Source of the DNA: Proteromonas lacertae | Lineage: Eukaryota; Sar; Bigyra; Opalinata; Proteromonadidae | Reading direction: 5' to 3' | Assembly (NCBI GenBank): GCA_002245135.1 | Contig: NGBS01000644.1 | Span: 1-28,199, forward strand | Length of the DNA stretch: 28,199 nt | Shown here: positions 26,971 through 28,199 of the stretch, piece after piece | How the letters are laid out: every line of letters begins with the position of its first letter | Position numbering within the stretch: the stretch's first letter is position 1 | Notes under the pieces: model-generated | Databases searched by the model: none | What the model was told of the DNA's origin: nothing | Seen by the model: the letters and a program-made list of their open reading frames with translations, nothing else | Program-made: the position numbers and the translations under genes

Positions 26971-28199
26971 TCACCACAACTCATTGAAATCATCATCATC
27001 CTCTTGATCCTTCGGTAGTATTGAGTAGTGCCCATAAGGCAATGTTCTAATGTGATCGATAAAGTACCTCTTATCATCAAAGGGAGTGAAGACTCTCTTG
27101 GTGGTCTCTACGGTGTAGATGTGCTGATCGAGGACACGGAAGTTCCTGGTCTTACAATTCATATCCTCCATGGGTAGCATGTTGAAGAGAGTCTTGAAGT
27201 AGACGTCAAAGTTCTTCTGTTCTCTTAAGGCTTTATTGAGTCCCTTTGCACGGCTATCACATTCCACGTAGACGGAAGAAGCTTCACTCTTCTCGTAAGC
27301 ATACATCTTTGGTTTAATTCCGACGAACTGAGTGATTGTATAAAGCTTACCATTCTTGTTCTCTTCACATTTCAATAAGTTCAACTTGCCAGTGTCCTTG
27401 TAATTGTCATAGACGATTCCTCTATCCCTTAAGATGTCAACGTTGAGATTGCCAGTGTCCATCATCCTCATGAACTGCTTATGCTCCATAATATCTCGAT
27501 AGATGTCTTCAGTCTGACACTTATAAAGCAAGGAGTCGGTATCAGTCATAAGCAACTTCAAGGAGGATCCATACAAGGGATAGAGAACATCATACCAGAA
27601 CCTTTGCATCTTCAACTTCGATAAGCATAAGATTGATGTACGAGGAAGATGGGCATGTCAATGAAGCAGGCGACTTATTGAAATAACATAATCGGAGATC
27701 TGGATCTTCTTCATCTAAGTTCTTGAAGGTATCGAACCAGTTGCTGCTAGCGTACTTTTTAAAGGTCTTCTCGGAGCAGGCTATCTTGATGCTGGATCGT
27801 CGTTCCTTACGCTCACAGCTCTTACCATAGATGGAGTTCAACAATAGCTTATAAGTATCACTATCGGCAGTACGATTGCTCTTCTTTGCATCTACTCGGT
27901 ATCGGATCATATCATCCACAAGGTCTTCATCAGAGGTTCTTCGGTGAACTCCAACACACGATGGACACCTTGTATCTTATAACCTTGTTCAACTGCATAC
28001 TTAAGTGCCTGATTATGGATTACGTAATTCTTCTTAGGGGTGAGATCGCAGATCAACTTCTCGGTCTTTACCTTCATGGTCATCTTACCATCCTCTGTTG
28101 TTAGCACCAATCCATGCTCTTGAGCTAATGCCTGCTGAGTCGGTGATAGCTGATCGTAAGCGATTGTCTTTCGTTCTGGGAACAAAGGATACTCCTTGA
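26971..28199 (-). pseudogene. DNA polymerase B region of the GC-rich Polinton-like element, partial
   Basis: The visible C-terminal half includes FPERKTI and KNYVIHNQALKYAVEQGYKI (palm), LLLNSIYGKSCERKERRSS (motif B), LLMTDTDSLLYK (motif C) and RAKGL and DDKRYFIDHIRTLPYGH near the end. These match in order the AT-rich polymerase (NSLYGK, TDTDSL, DDKRYFFDKYNTLPYG). The C-terminus is longer and acidic (EDDDDFNELW). The region is broken about two or three times and the N-terminal half lies beyond the right edge. Confidence 0.8.

Larger units (their letters stand above)
26016..28199. mobile_element. GC-rich Polinton-like element, left end, continues past window
   Basis: The block starts with the terminal repeat, then a small helical/acidic protein region and a polymerase B region, all on the minus strand. 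Its composition is like that of the blocks at 2553-4320 and 6691-14136. Polymerase fragments are related to, but distinct from, that of the AT-rich element. It is broken, with about four or five breaks in the visible part. Confidence 0.7.

Overview
The window looks like a eukaryotic, AT-rich (roughly 70% AT by eye), intron-poor and heavily transposon-laden stretch. No rRNA, tRNA, bacterial operon or CRISPR array is visible. Three glycosyltransferase-type genes resemble cellular genes: one intact with a membrane anchor, two decayed. Most of the rest is remains of Polinton/Maverick-type virus-like elements, plus MITE-like foldback elements and hAT transposon debris. Polinton-rich genomes with few introns include trichomonads and some early-diverging fungi such as Glomeromycotina; the sequence alone does not decide between these or other hosts.

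Layout. 1-1970: a decayed fucosyltransferase-like gene and an intact DUF1647-like glycosyltransferase, both on the minus strand. 2553-5310: a broken, relatively GC-rich Polinton-like piece with adenain-like protease, major capsid and packaging ATPase regions (plus strand), cut by two foldback elements (4320-4772 and 5378-6624). 6691-14136: a relatively GC-rich block, about 7.4 kb, starting with a ~194 bp terminal-type repeat and ending in a partial inverted copy of it. It carries several long open frames: two tandem paralogs of an unrecognised family, a stand-alone protein resembling the N-terminal domain of Polinton DNA polymerase B, basic, acidic and membrane proteins. No polymerase core, capsid, ATPase, protease or integrase was recognised in it. 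14140-14870: proline-rich piece of another element. 14852-15604: decayed GT-A glycosyltransferase. 15918-17443: hAT remnants. 17460-26015: an AT-rich Polinton-like element with ATPase, major capsid, coiled-coil protein and a protein-primed type DNA polymerase B. 26016-28199: a second copy of the 6691 repeat followed by a broken GC-rich polymerase B that runs off the right edge.

How it fits together. The two Polinton lineages share homologous capsid and ATPase regions but differ clearly in base composition, and the GC-rich one has inserted at or beside the AT-rich one (junction near 26015). The block at 6691-14136 shares terminal sequence with the polymerase-bearing GC-rich element but seems to have a different gene set. 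It may be a dependent, cargo-carrying relative mobilised by the autonomous family, or one end of a larger rearranged element. The capsid, ATPase and polymerase regions all look broken, so these are treated as fossils; several frames in the 6691-14136 block are still long and uninterrupted, suggesting a younger age.
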